Assembly (NCBI GenBank): GCA_012840395.1
Contig: DULL01000063.1
Coordinates: 1-62,055 of the forward strand
Length of the DNA: 62,055 bases
Source: Clostridiaceae bacterium
Lineage (GTDB): Bacteria; Bacillota; Clostridia; Acetivibrionales; DULL01
Direction: 5' to 3'
Shown here: positions 1 to 9,999 of the stretch, piece by piece
How positions within the stretch are numbered: the stretch's first letter is position 1
Layout of the letters: each line of letters begins with the position of its first letter
Translations under genes and position numbers: made by a program
The notes under the pieces: generated by a model
What the model was told of the DNA's origin: nothing
The model's input: the letters and a program-made list of their open reading frames with translations, nothing else
Database searches by the model: none

Positions 1-7
1 ATACATA

Positions 8-72
8 GAAGATGTCATCCTTTCTGTTAAATATTTTTTTAATCAACTATATCTTAACAGGATGCCATCTTC
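8..72. repeat. Imperfect inverted repeat at window start
   Basis: Arms at 8-30 and 54-72 pair as gaagatgtcatcc with ggatgccatcttc (12 of 13) and ctgttaa with ttaacag (7 of 7), with a short bulge in the left arm and an AT-rich loop. It lies downstream of the leftward gene ending at 267 and upstream of nothing visible. It could be a terminator of a gene beyond the window edge or an operator. No gene is seen in 1-266. Confidence 0.4.
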
Positions 73-266
73 TTTTCCAATTTACTGGAATTTTATCCCT
101 CTATCCCTACAGTAATTTTACGCTAACCATAAAACCATTTTACCAAACATAAAAAAGGCAGCCATTGGGCCACCTTTTTCATGCTTTTATAGAATCAACT
201 CTACTATCACATGCTTATAAATTTTTACTTTTTATTTATGCTTCTTTATTTGGAAATACTTCTTTA

Positions 267-1742
267 TTACCACATGCTATTGATTGTCTCAACGGTCTTT
301 CTTACCAAGAGTTCGCCACCTTGATGTCCTGTTATGCCACTGGAAACATATGCACTGTAGTGGCCTCCCTTTTCTGCTTTTTCAGTGGGCAAATATCCCT
401 GACTGCCACAAGCCAGCTGAATTAAGAAAGTCTGTTTTGCCTTGCTTCTGGCTCTGATTTGATTGCCGTAATCTAAAAAGAGCTCAAAGGGATTGGTTGC
501 AATAGCCACATCATCCAATCTGACTATATGCATTTCTATAGTCTGAATATCCTTTGTCTGCTGCTCTTCAAAACGTGCAATGGTTCCGGCGCAAACATGC
601 ATATATGCGCTGTCTTCATAATTAAATTCATTTTTTGAGCTATTCTTAACATAATCTTCAAGGATTTTCTTAGCCTGGTTATATTCCTGGATAGTTACAC
701 GTCTTACCGGTAAGTCCAGGTTAACTACATGATGTTTTAGGAAAGCATCATCTTTTAATTCCGTTATTTCTTCATAAACATCAATAATTTCATTTGCTAC
801 ACGCTTTCCTACTTTCCATGCCCCTTTAATATCAAACATGGAAGGGTCTGCTTTTCTTTCAATTACATGCTCTCTTTTTATATTCGGATCATCAATGGGA
901 GTTTCAGGTTCCACCCATCTGATTAGGTCTACCGGGCACTGGTCACCTGCTGCGCTGCATAAGCCTAAAACATATAAATCTTCGCCAAATTTCTCTCTGA
1001 GCAGTATTTTAATTTTCCCCCAGAAATCAGAGGAGATAAAACTCCTATGCTGGACGGCCTGAGCAGGACAGGCTATATTAGCAACAACACCTGTCAGTTT
1101 TTTATTTTTATCGAAAGTATACAAAAGCTCAATACCAGAATCATTTCCACCCTCAAGGTGTGTAAAATTAGCGGTGTTTGTATCTCCCCACATTTTTGCG
1201 CTTCCATCATCATAACAAGCTCTGCGGCACATCCCAACAACAGCACGGCCGAATTCATTGGCATAATATGCTTCTTTCCTTGAGTTCCATGCAGCTTTTA
1301 CAGCCTTGGTAATTTGATTAACCAAATAGTGAAGTGCTTCATCTGATGTCATTACGTCACCGGTAACTTTCTCCTTATATTCTTTACCTTCAGGTAAATA
1401 TCGTTTTAATACCTCAAGGGAAGAAATACGGTCAGTCCCTTCTCTGCTATAAACATGGGATGTATGGGTGTGAGTTGCACTTATAATAATTTTTTCAGGG
1501 GATAAGCTTGAATCAAAGTCTTTCAGCATTTCCCTGACTCTTGCCAACAGGTTTTCACCAATAGATACCAAGTCACAGGAACATATAACCATATGGTCTT
1601 GATCTGTTTCAACTGCCATTGCAGTTACTGTTACAGGAGATTCAACGTATTCTGAAATTCTTTCAACAAACTGTCCTGCAAGTTTTATTTTTTTATTTGG
1701 TGTTATAGTTTCTTCTGCCCAGCCAATTTTTAAATTACCCAT
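267..1742 (-). CDS. Neutral/alkaline ceramidase-like hydrolase
   Basis: 491 residues. The N-terminal half matches the neutral (non-lysosomal) ceramidase domain in layout: GWAEETITP near residue 7, the acidic strand ICSCDLVSIG near 53, and a metal-binding type THTH motif at residues 90-93 (SATHTHTSH). A second conserved-looking block, CPAQAVQHRSF, follows near residue 225. Eukaryotic and Pseudomonas ceramidases are longer and secreted; this one has no signal peptide and lacks the C-terminal immunoglobulin-like domain, so it is more likely a cytosolic amidase or hydrolase of unknown substrate. The start is ATG 1742, preceded by GGGAGGC. It stands alone, divergent from the lipoprotein gene. The family call is firm; the substrate is not known. 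Confidence 0.75.
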   Translation of the reverse strand: MGNLKIGWAEETITPNKKIKLAGQFVERISEYVESPVTVTAMAVETDQDHMVICSCDLVSIGENLLARVREMLKDFDSSLSPEKIIISATHTHTSHVYSREGTDRISSLEVLKRYLPEGKEYKEKVTGDVMTSDEALHYLVNQITKAVKAAWNSRKEAYYANEFGRAVVGMCRRACYDDGSAKMWGDTNTANFTHLEGGNDSGIELLYTFDKNKKLTGVVANIACPAQAVQHRSFISSDFWGKIKILLREKFGEDLYVLGLCSAAGDQCPVDLIRWVEPETPIDDPNIKREHVIERKADPSMFDIKGAWKVGKRVANEIIDVYEEITELKDDAFLKHHVVNLDLPVRRVTIQEYNQAKKILEDYVKNSSKNEFNYEDSAYMHVCAGTIARFEEQQTKDIQTIEMHIVRLDDVAIATNPFELFLDYGNQIRARSKAKQTFLIQLACGSQGYLPTEKAEKGGHYSAYVSSGITGHQGGELLVRKTVETINSMW

Positions 1743-2132
1743 TATACTATGCCTCCCTTAATAAAGTTTTCTTAATAAAGGTTTAATGGTATGTTTTACT
1801 ATTTTGCCAACAGTCATTGCCAGACCTGTCAACATTAATAATATAATTCTAGCATAATAAATACAAAATGTATTAAATATGTTCAAGGAGAAGAAAATAT
1901 TTTTATAAATGTTATTTTTTCGGACTATTGAGTTATAATATTATAAGACAGAGTTATATAATTCTTAGTAAATGCGTTGTACTTTTTCAGGAAATAGGCA
2001 ATAAATATTTACAATATATGAAACTAATTTCAAACAAATTCGTCTTTTATATAGTAAGGTTTTTTACCAAGACTATATAATTGTGCTTTTGAAATATGAT
2101 TGCATGTGGTATTCTTTGGGGGGAAAACTCAA
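1743..2132. other. Divergent intergenic region with hairpin
   Basis: 390 AT-rich bases between two divergent genes, so it should hold both promoters. I see no confident promoter pair. A hairpin at 2048-2079 (tatatagt with actatata, inner ggt with acc, T5 loop) sits about 50 bases before the lipoprotein start. Confidence 0.4.
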
Positions 2133-3890
2133 ATGAAGAAAGTAAAAATGAATTTTACGGTTCTGTTAAAAGCGGTGCTCTTTATTATACTCCTCACTAC
2201 CACTTTGTCTGGCTGCAGTAATGTGGACAGCAACCAAATAGTATCATATAATAACCTTGATTTTAATGGTGATTCCCGTATAGAAAAGCTTTTAATTTAT
2301 ATGGCGGATGGCAAATATCAGGTTACTGATGACTCCGGTTCTCAAACAGCATGGAACTGGGAAGGGCAGTTTTCCCTTCAGCTCTTTGACAGCAGGGATA
2401 ATCTAATATCAACACTAAATATAAATAAAGCACTTAATATTAGTAAAATGAATTTTAATGGAAAATTTACATTGGAATTTGATGATTATAATGGAGACGG
2501 AAATTATGATTTTTCCTTGGGACAGTTTTCATCAAATAATATGTTCTATTATTATCTGTTTACAATAAAAAGTAATGGAATAATAGAATTACTGCCTGTA
2601 GAAGTTGGCAGTATTCCCAGTTACTATGAAGGATATTCCAGAAAATTTGAAAAATACGGTAATAAGGGATTTAAGACAGTTTATTTTAACAGTTTTTCCG
2701 GAAATAATGTTGAAGTAACATACGAATGGCAAGATAACAAATTTGTTTTGTTAAGAACGGTAGAATTTGAATTAGGGAAGGATGCCCCTGACAACGTGGA
2801 GGAAGTAGTTGAAGACGGCAATCAAAATACAAAAGAGACAGAAGATGGGGATAAAAATGTAAGTGATGGAGACAAAACAGAGGATAATATTGTAGATGTA
2901 ATAACAATTCCCAATATGAATTCAGATGAAAATCAGGAAATCTCTCTTCCATTAATTGAAGGAATGAAAGCAGTGAGATCGGCTTGGGAAATGTCTCAGG
3001 GTTTTAAATTTAAACAGCAAAAAAATAAAGAATTAAAGGAGATTTATCAGTATCAAATTATTGATTCAGAAGGTAATGAAATTGGATGGTTTGGCTTGAT
3101 AGAAAGACAGCAGGGTGAATATGAATTTGCTTTGCCTGAGAATTTGCAGTTTGAAGATTTAAGGTATAAGGGGCCTACAAAACTAGGCCAAGGAAAAGTA
3201 TTTCTCTTATGGTTGGACTTGCCTGAAGATGAGATAAAAGATAATACAGAGGAAGGACTTGAAGAAGAAATAGAGGAAAATATCGAATATATACAGGAAT
3301 ACTTTGCATATATTCCCGTGGAGAATGAAGACCTGGCATATAATTTTAGGCTAAAGGTGACGGATAGCGAAAAACTTGGAGAAATATTCGATTATATGAG
3401 GAAAATTATTATTACAGATGAAGATGTCGAACAAAAAATTCACGAAATGTTTGAAAATGCTGAACCGGAAAAAATAGAAGAAATACTTTCATTGCTTCCA
3501 TACCTGGACTGGGTAAAACTTGCAGGTATTAGCAATTATAGTTTTAATAATTTAGTTCAGTGGTTGAGTAATTATAAATTTGATAACCCGGATCAATTGG
3601 CTGTACTACTGATTAGTACAAATGGCCTTGATGGAGTTTATGCAGAAGCATTCAGTTTTATGCTAAAAGATGTTTTTATAAAAAACGAGCCGGAATTTAT
3701 AAAAGCTTTGCTGAATATCGATGAAGACCAGAGAGAACTCATCAGCTTTTATATTGTTTATGCTCTGGAAGCTAATAGAGATGAAGCTACGATTAATTAT
3801 TTTAAAGAAGGACTTCAATCCGGAAGATACCGGCAGGAGGAAAGGCAGGTCATTGAATTTATTCTTGATGCCCTTGGAATTGGAATGTAG
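2133..3890 (+). CDS. Lipoprotein with acidic linker and helical C-terminus
   Basis: 585 residues from ATG 2133, chosen because GGGGGGAAA (2118-2126) lies just upstream; an in-frame TTG at 2100 has no such site. A lysine-rich start, hydrophobic segment and lipobox LSGC (Cys 28) mark it as a membrane-anchored lipoprotein. The extracellular part has calcium-loop-like DFNGD and DYNGDGNYDF stretches in a beta-rich N-terminal domain, then an acidic low-complexity linker near residues 225-265. A central domain follows. The last 150 residues are strongly helical and could be an armadillo/HEAT-like repeat. I do not recognise a named family and assign no function. Confidence 0.75.
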   Translation: MKKVKMNFTVLLKAVLFIILLTTTLSGCSNVDSNQIVSYNNLDFNGDSRIEKLLIYMADGKYQVTDDSGSQTAWNWEGQFSLQLFDSRDNLISTLNINKALNISKMNFNGKFTLEFDDYNGDGNYDFSLGQFSSNNMFYYYLFTIKSNGIIELLPVEVGSIPSYYEGYSRKFEKYGNKGFKTVYFNSFSGNNVEVTYEWQDNKFVLLRTVEFELGKDAPDNVEEVVEDGNQNTKETEDGDKNVSDGDKTEDNIVDVITIPNMNSDENQEISLPLIEGMKAVRSAWEMSQGFKFKQQKNKELKEIYQYQIIDSEGNEIGWFGLIERQQGEYEFALPENLQFEDLRYKGPTKLGQGKVFLLWLDLPEDEIKDNTEEGLEEEIEENIEYIQEYFAYIPVENEDLAYNFRLKVTDSEKLGEIFDYMRKIIITDEDVEQKIHEMFENAEPEKIEEILSLLPYLDWVKLAGISNYSFNNLVQWLSNYKFDNPDQLAVLLISTNGLDGVYAEAFSFMLKDVFIKNEPEFIKALLNIDEDQRELISFYIVYALEANRDEATINYFKEGLQSGRYRQEERQVIEFILDALGIGM

Positions 3891-3930
3891 TTATAGACGA
3901 ATAAATATTATTTGTTTATTATTATAATTA

Positions 3931-4347
3931 CTATTTACTATAATTGTTTTTAAGTATATCTCTGATTTCTTTTAGAAGCTCTTCTTCTTTTGAAGGCTCG
4001 GCAGGTCTTACCGGCACCGGCTCCTCTTTTTTCATGTTGCGCACTTTATTTAATAGCTTTATTATGAGAAAAATAGAAAATGAAATAATTAAAAAGTCTA
4101 TAACATTCTGAAGAAACTGGCCATATTTTATAGACAGTTCAGTTATTGATTTTTCAGCATCTTCGTGCCTTATTACATGCTTAAGGTTTGTAAGGTCTAT
4201 TTTGCCTGAAACAAATCCGAAAACAGGCATTATAATATCATTAACAAGAGAGGTGACTATTTTTCCGAAAGCACTTCCTATGATTATACCTACTGCCATG
4301 TCAATAACGTTGCCTTTTATTGCAAACTCTTTAAATTCCTTAAACAT
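3931..4347 (-). CDS. mscL: Large-conductance mechanosensitive channel MscL
   Basis: 138 residues, typical of MscL. It opens a large pore when membrane tension rises after hypo-osmotic shock. The start [20 protein letters not shown] is the family's N-terminal amphipathic helix and first transmembrane helix, including the [14 protein letters not shown] pore-lining stretch. A periplasmic-type loop follows, then the second transmembrane helix ([18 protein letters not shown]) and the charged C-terminal bundle helix ([14 protein letters not shown]). It converges on the lipoprotein gene with 40 bases between stops. No clear regulatory site is seen upstream. Confidence 0.97.
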   Translation of the reverse strand: MFKEFKEFAIKGNVIDMAVGIIIGSAFGKIVTSLVNDIIMPVFGFVSGKIDLTNLKHVIRHEDAEKSITELSIKYGQFLQNVIDFLIISFSIFLIIKLLNKVRNMKKEEPVPVRPAEPSKEEELLKEIRDILKNNYSK

Positions 4348-4535
4348 AAAGATACCTCTTTCACTATATTATTTTAAAGGCTGTATTAAGATAAGGATAT
4401 AATATCTGTAAATACATTAGTTGTTTACTATTTCTAATATTATTTTATCAATGTTTTAAGAACATGTCGATAGACTATGTGACGCAATTCATGCTATTTT
4501 TTCATAACAAGGTGCATATTTAACTTGAAGTCAAT

Positions 4536-4588
4536 AAATTTATAAATTATAATATTTATAAAATATAAATATTATAATTTATAAATTT
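4536..4588. repeat. Perfect 25-bp AT palindrome with 3-base loop
   Basis: Arms 4536-4560 and 4564-4588 are exact reverse complements around an AAA loop. It consists only of A and T and lies about 120 bases before marR, in the 364-base divergent gap between mscL and marR. It could be an operator, a cruciform or a structured leader. No other feature is seen in this gap. Confidence 0.7.
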
Positions 4589-4711
4589 TATATTATATAA
4601 ATCTTTCATGGAAATATAATAATATAACTTTGAAAAAAGCACCGTGTAATAATTTTATCAATATTTTTATCACATAAAAATTTCCACAAAAATTGAAAGG
4701 AGAGCCGCATT

Positions 4712-5143
4712 ATGAGTCATAATGATCTGAGACTGGAGTGTCATAGCGAACTTATGAAACTAGCCTGGAAAATTATCAGGAAATCACGCCAGAACTTAAG
4801 TGAATTGGGTTTTACATGGGGCCAATATAACATAATGAAGAACATTATGCCAGGTGAGAGTATTACATTATCTGAATTAAGTTCCCGGGCTCTCAAAGAA
4901 AACAGTAATGTTACACCTCTGGTAGACTATCTTGAGGAAAAAGGAATAATAATGAGGGCAAACGATCCTCAAGATAGGAGGATAACCAGAGTTAGACTTA
5001 CAGAAAACGGAAAAAATATCCGCGAGATGGCAATTTCAAGTCACCAGGAATTTATAAAAGAAGTATTTAAATATGTACCATATGAAGATATGGAGAGATT
5101 TTTAGAAATTATCAAAGTTTTTCAAACTTATATAATGCCGTGA
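4712..5143 (+). CDS. MarR-family transcriptional regulator
   Basis: 143 residues, a usual MarR length. It has an N-terminal dimerisation helix, the winged helix-turn-helix with LSELSSRALKENSNVTPLVD as recognition region near residues 50-72, the wing signature DPQDRRITRVRLTENG (near 88-103) and a C-terminal dimerisation helix. The start is ATG 4712 after GAAAGGAG. It is followed closely by two ABC exporter genes on the same strand, the standard setting for a MarR-type repressor that senses a drug and controls its own efflux operon. The perfect AT palindrome upstream is a candidate but untested site. Confidence 0.93.
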   Translation: MSHNDLRLECHSELMKLAWKIIRKSRQNLSELGFTWGQYNIMKNIMPGESITLSELSSRALKENSNVTPLVDYLEEKGIIMRANDPQDRRITRVRLTENGKNIREMAISSHQEFIKEVFKYVPYEDMERFLEIIKVFQTYIMP

Positions 5144-5266
5144 CTATTGAATTTCTTGAATTATCCGGCTTTTATCAGCCGCATATACGCATATAAATGT
5201 ACGCTTTTGCTATTAACGAAATATATACACTTAATATATTTGGAAGTTAATAATGGGGGGAATTCC

Positions 5267-7063
5267 TTGACAGATAAAGAAAGAAAAAAGAGCAGCGGAA
5301 TGTTCTTCAGTTCCTTCATTAAGACAAATAAATGGAGATATTTAAGCGGCATAATACTTTTAATTGGAGTTAACATATTACAGCTTATGCTTCCGCGCAT
5401 TACAGGAAATGCAGTGAACAGTATGGTTTACAGCGGCGGAAACCAGAACATGTTAACTTATTCTGGGATAATAATTGCTATCGCCTTACTGGCATTTGTA
5501 CTGCAATACCTCTCAAGAATACAGCTGATAGGAGCTTCAAACCTGTTTGATTTCATCCTTAGAAATAAAATGTTCATGCATCTCACATTATTACCTCAGA
5601 GGTTTTTTGATAAAAATGGTGTCGGAGATCTCATGGCTTTACTTGTTAATGATGTAAGAGCCGTAAGAATGGCTTTGGGAAGAGGAATAATAATTACTAT
5701 CAATACTATAGTACTCTCAACTGCAAGTGTCATAATTATGAGCAAAACCATGAGTTTAAAAATGGCATTATTTTTACTGGCTCCTTTTCCATTACTGATA
5801 TTAATAATTTTAAAAACAGGTGTAGTAATCAACAAGAGATTTAAAAAGGTACAGGAGTCTTTTGCAGCACTTACACGAAAAGTCCAGGAAAATATATCAG
5901 GTATAAGGATTATAAAGGCTTTTGTACAGGAAGAGGCTGAAATATCTAACTTTAGCAAGCTGAACAATGAGAATTACAGAATAAATATGAATCTGGTAAA
6001 AGTGCAAAGTGCATTTTCACCATTTATACAGCTGATACTTAACCTGTCGTATCTGGCAGTCCTCTATTATGGAGGGCTTATGACCATTGAAGGAACAATT
6101 ACCATAGGAGACTTCGTGGCATTTAATAGCTATATTGCAATCATCTTAAGGCCGGTAAGAAATATAGGGGCTTTAGTGTCTATTATACAGAGGGCAAGAG
6201 CTTCTTACAGCAGGATAAGTGAACTTCTCAGTGAAAAAACCATTGATGAGCAGGAATGTTTACATAATAACCAAAACAAGGGAGATCAGCAGAATATAAC
6301 TACAGGATTGAAAGGAAAGATAGAGTTCAGAAACCTAAGTTACAGATATAATAATGGAGGACAGGAAGTATTAAAAAATATAAATCTCACAATTGAACCG
6401 GGAAAAACCTTGGGAATAGTTGGAAGAATTGGATCGGGAAAAACTACACTTGTAAATCTACTGCTAAAACTTTATGAAGTTGAAGAGAGGGGAAAGCTAT
6501 TTATAGACGGTAAAGATATTAAGGATATACCTCACAAGGTAGTCAGGGACAGTATAGGTTATGTACCCCAGGATAACGTGTTGTTTTCCCGGAAAATAAA
6601 AGACAATATAGCTTTTTCCCCCAAGAAATCAAGCATAAAGGAGATAGAAAAGGCTGCCAAGATAAGTAAAATATATGATGATATAATGGACACCCATGAC
6701 AAGTTTGATACCATTCTTGGAGAACGTGGAATAAATATATCCGGAGGCCAGAAACAGAGGATTTCTATAGCCAGGGCACTAATCAAGGATCCATCTATAC
6801 TGATATTAGATGATTGTTTGTCTGCTGTTGATACCAATACAGAAAAAGAAATAATGAAGAATTTAAAAAGTATAATGAAGGGACGCACCTGCATTATTAT
6901 TGCTCATAGAATATCTGCCGTAATGGATGCAGATGAAATCATAGTACTTGAAAAAGGAAAAATTGCTGAGAGAGGAACTCATGAGGAACTTATTGATAAA
7001 ATGGGAATCTACTATAAAATGTACCTGAGGCAACTTCTGGAAGAAAAAGTGATTAATTTATAG
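5267..7063 (+). CDS. ABC exporter half-transporter, degenerate-site subunit
   Basis: 598 residues from TTG 5267, chosen for GGGGGGAA six bases upstream; a longer frame from 5147 adds an unlikely tail. Six transmembrane segments (residues about 15-300) are followed by a nucleotide-binding domain: Walker A GRIGSGKTT at 386, signature ISGGQ at 491 and Walker B ILILDD. The residue after the Walker B aspartate (Asp 516) is Asp, not the catalytic Glu. That substitution, with the altered signature in the next gene, is the known pattern of heterodimeric exporters such as TM287/288, LmrCD and BmrCD. The substrate is probably a drug or lipid; this is inferred from family and the MarR neighbour. Confidence 0.93.
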   Translation: MTDKERKKSSGMFFSSFIKTNKWRYLSGIILLIGVNILQLMLPRITGNAVNSMVYSGGNQNMLTYSGIIIAIALLAFVLQYLSRIQLIGASNLFDFILRNKMFMHLTLLPQRFFDKNGVGDLMALLVNDVRAVRMALGRGIIITINTIVLSTASVIIMSKTMSLKMALFLLAPFPLLILIILKTGVVINKRFKKVQESFAALTRKVQENISGIRIIKAFVQEEAEISNFSKLNNENYRINMNLVKVQSAFSPFIQLILNLSYLAVLYYGGLMTIEGTITIGDFVAFNSYIAIILRPVRNIGALVSIIQRARASYSRISELLSEKTIDEQECLHNNQNKGDQQNITTGLKGKIEFRNLSYRYNNGGQEVLKNINLTIEPGKTLGIVGRIGSGKTTLVNLLLKLYEVEERGKLFIDGKDIKDIPHKVVRDSIGYVPQDNVLFSRKIKDNIAFSPKKSSIKEIEKAAKISKIYDDIMDTHDKFDTILGERGINISGGQKQRISIARALIKDPSILILDDCLSAVDTNTEKEIMKNLKSIMKGRTCIIIAHRISAVMDADEIIVLEKGKIAERGTHEELIDKMGIYYKMYLRQLLEEKVINL

Positions 7064-7089
7064 CACAAGCACTTAAGGGAGGAAATTTG

Positions 7090-9021
7090 ATGCCTAAAAG
7101 ATACAAAGCCCATAAGGACAAGACAGAACAGGGCAAAACTGGTCATGATAAAACAGTTCAGGATAAGACAGAACGAGACAATTCGGCACAGGATAATACT
7201 ATGCCGGGAAAGGACACAATATTCAATTTAATGAAATATGCATTCCCATATTGGCATCTTTTTCTATTATCACTGCTGTTAATCTTGGCTATATCTGCAT
7301 CAAATCTTATGCGTCCTTATCTTATAAAAGTAGCCATTGATGATTATATACATAAAGCTGCCGAGGGAACAGTCAGTGTTGAGGCAGCTAAAAATGGCGT
7401 GAAAACTATAAGCATTTTTTTTGGAATACTGGTGATATTTGAATTTGTATTCAGCTTTGCTCAGACATATATATTACATACAGCAGGAAACAAGATCATA
7501 TTAAAAATGAGGGAAAAGATTTTCAGCCATATTCAGAAACTGCCCATCACCTTCTTTGATAAGAATACCGTGGGAAGGATAGTAACAAGAGTCATCAATG
7601 ATGTAGACGCTATTAATGAAATGTATACTAATGTTCTTATTAGTTTTATTCAAGATATATTTATTATGGCAGGAATAGTTTTTGCAATGTTTAAGATGAA
7701 TAAAAAGCTTACTTTGATAAGTCTTACCCTTGTGCCTGTGATGGCAGTGGTTACCATAAAATTTAGGAAAAAGGCCAGGGAAATATTCGATGTAATCAGA
7801 ACAAAGCTGGCTTTAATAAATGCATTTCTTTCAGAACATATATCAGGCATGAAAATAATACAGGTTTTTAATATGCAGGAAATAACACAAAAAGAATTTG
7901 AGGATATAAATAAAGAATACTATGTTGCCAATGACAGGCAGGTTATGCTGTTTGGCATATTCAGGCCTGCCATTGATTTTATTACATCGTTTATTTTGGC
8001 AGTTCTTCTGTGGTACGGGGGCAGAAATATTTTGAAAGGGCAACTTGAAATAGGCACTCTATATGCCTTTATTAATTACATTAACCGTTTTTTTCAGCCG
8101 ATAATGGATCTGACGGATCAAATCAACACTCTCCAGTCTTCTCTGGTATCTTCTGAAAGGATTGAAAGGCTTCTTGAGGAAAAACCAGAATCGGAGCCCG
8201 GGATAAATTTTGAGGGTAATATAAATTTTATGGATAGCCAAAATTTTGAGGAAAATAAGAAGAAGGAATATAAATTCAATACTAATAAAGCTTCCGGAAT
8301 GATCGAGTTTAAAAATGTATGGTTTGCTTATTCCGGTGAGGACTGGGTTTTAAAAGATATATCCTTTAAAATTGAACCAGGTGAAACAGTTGCTTTTGTT
8401 GGAGCCACCGGAGCAGGAAAGACAAGTATAATCAACCTTCTTTGCGGTTTTTATGAAAACCAGAAAGGAGAAATACTCATAGATGGCATAAACATAAAAA
8501 ACCTGAGAAAGAAAGAACTGAGAAAGAATATTGGTTTGGTTTTACAGGATGTTTTTCTTTTTTCCGGCGACATTAAAACTAACATAGGGTTATTTGATAA
8601 TGAGGTGTCTTTCAGTCGGATAAAAAAGTCGGCAGAGTATCTGGGTGCTGATGATTTTATAAATAAACTGCCTGAAGGATATGACAGCCCGGTAAATGAG
8701 AGAGGAACAACTTTATCATCAGGACAGCGGCAGCTATTGTCATTTGCAAGAGCTTTAGCCAGAGATCCTGCGATACTTCTCATGGATGAAGCTACATCCA
8801 ATATCGATACAGAAAGTGAGATTCTCATACAGGAGTCATTGAGCAAGCTGATGGAGGGAAGAACAAACATTGCAATAGCTCACAGGCTTTCAACAATACA
8901 GAAAGCTGATAAGATATTTGTAATACATAAAGGAGAAATCAGGGAATCCGGAACACATCAGGAATTGCTTGATAAAGAAGGTATATATTATAATTTATAT
9001 AAGCTTCAGTATCAAACTTAA
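7090..9021 (+). CDS. ABC exporter half-transporter, catalytic subunit
   Basis: 643 residues from ATG 7090, seven bases after AAGGGAGG. The membrane domain (residues about 55-335) precedes an ATPase domain with Walker A GATGAGKTS at 438, signature LSSGQ at 542-546 and Walker B ending in the canonical catalytic Glu 567 (LLMDEATSNID). The signature deviates from LSGGQ, which together with the Asp in the partner would disable one of the two composite sites. The N-terminus is odd: a 40-residue charged tail with repeated DKT units (KDKTEQ, HDKTVQ, QDKTER) before the first membrane helix. It is 26 bases after the first subunit and surely in the same operon. Confidence 0.93.
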   Translation: MPKRYKAHKDKTEQGKTGHDKTVQDKTERDNSAQDNTMPGKDTIFNLMKYAFPYWHLFLLSLLLILAISASNLMRPYLIKVAIDDYIHKAAEGTVSVEAAKNGVKTISIFFGILVIFEFVFSFAQTYILHTAGNKIILKMREKIFSHIQKLPITFFDKNTVGRIVTRVINDVDAINEMYTNVLISFIQDIFIMAGIVFAMFKMNKKLTLISLTLVPVMAVVTIKFRKKAREIFDVIRTKLALINAFLSEHISGMKIIQVFNMQEITQKEFEDINKEYYVANDRQVMLFGIFRPAIDFITSFILAVLLWYGGRNILKGQLEIGTLYAFINYINRFFQPIMDLTDQINTLQSSLVSSERIERLLEEKPESEPGINFEGNINFMDSQNFEENKKKEYKFNTNKASGMIEFKNVWFAYSGEDWVLKDISFKIEPGETVAFVGATGAGKTSIINLLCGFYENQKGEILIDGINIKNLRKKELRKNIGLVLQDVFLFSGDIKTNIGLFDNEVSFSRIKKSAEYLGADDFINKLPEGYDSPVNERGTTLSSGQRQLLSFARALARDPAILLMDEATSNIDTESEILIQESLSKLMEGRTNIAIAHRLSTIQKADKIFVIHKGEIRESGTHQELLDKEGIYYNLYKLQYQT

Positions 9022-9116
9022 AATAAACAGAGGAACATTCCTTAACGCAAAAGAAACTCTCCTTGTCCGAGCAAGGGATGTCCCTTAACATTAAACATCT
9101 TGAGAGGCAGTGACTG

Positions 9117-9941
9117 TTGAATATGAGTAGCATAAGAAATGAAGTAGAAAGGGCTGTTAAAGAGGCAGGCAGAATAATCCTGGAAACAGAACTGGATGAA
9201 AAGTTAATTGAAAAAAAAGGCTCAAAAAACTTTGTAACTCATGTAGACCTGGAGGTACAAAAGGTACTTAGCAGAAGTCTGAAAGAAATAATTCCTGAAT
9301 GCAGTTTCTTAAGAGAAGAATCTGTAAGTGATACTTTGAATACAAATAAACCTACGTGGATTATTGATCCAGTGGATGGCACGACTAATCTAATGAGAGA
9401 TTATAAATGGTCGGCAATCTCCGTTGCTTTATTTGTTGAAGGAAAGCCTTTTGTAGGAGTAGTATATAATCCATACTTAAATGAAATGTTTTCGGCTCAG
9501 GCTGGAGAAGGTACATACTTGAATAACAAGAAGGTGAAAGTTACGACACGGAGCCGTTTTGAGGAATGTCTTATTGCTTTTGGAACCACTCCCTATGACA
9601 GGACTCAGGCTCATCGTACATTTGAATTAGCCGAAAAAATATTTGTGGATTGCCTGGAGATTAGACGTGGTGGTGCGGCATCAATTGATCTTGCCTATGT
9701 GGCGTGTGGCAGACTGGATGGATTTTTTGAGATGGGACTTCAACCCTGGGATTATGCAGCAGGACTGTTGTTAATCCAGGAAGCTGGTGGAAAGATTACT
9801 AATTGGGAAAATAATAACTTATATAATTTACAACCAAGCAGTATCCTAGCTACCAACGGACTTATTCATGAGCATATGCTCAGCTACATTAGGAAATACT
9901 CATTAAGAAAAGATAATAAAGGGAATAATTTTAAAATATAA
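9117..9941 (+). CDS. Inositol monophosphatase family protein
   Basis: 274 residues from TTG 9117, nine bases after GAGAGG; ATG 9123 is possible but further from the site. It has the magnesium-dependent phosphatase motifs: the Glu pair LREES near residue 65, DPVDGTTN (Asp 84 and Asp 87) and WDYAAG (Trp 211, Asp 212), plus the C-terminal GG turn. The substrate could be inositol phosphate, 3'-phosphoadenosine phosphate or a sugar bisphosphate, which the sequence alone does not separate. It follows the exporter genes by about 95 bases that contain a small palindrome (aagggatgtccctt) and precedes the MEMO-AMMECR1 gene. Confidence 0.93.
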   Translation: MNMSSIRNEVERAVKEAGRIILETELDEKLIEKKGSKNFVTHVDLEVQKVLSRSLKEIIPECSFLREESVSDTLNTNKPTWIIDPVDGTTNLMRDYKWSAISVALFVEGKPFVGVVYNPYLNEMFSAQAGEGTYLNNKKVKVTTRSRFEECLIAFGTTPYDRTQAHRTFELAEKIFVDCLEIRRGGAASIDLAYVACGRLDGFFEMGLQPWDYAAGLLLIQEAGGKITNWENNNLYNLQPSSILATNGLIHEHMLSYIRKYSLRKDNKGNNFKI

Positions 9942-9999
9942 GGTGCACGTTAACTCATAATGAATGCACTTACCCCAATCTTAGTAAGGAGGCGGTTGT

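Noticed and set aside
5147-5266. 40-residue N-terminal extension of the first ABC subunit
   Set aside because: It starts four bases after the marR stop without a binding site, while TTG 5267 has GGGGGGAA in place.
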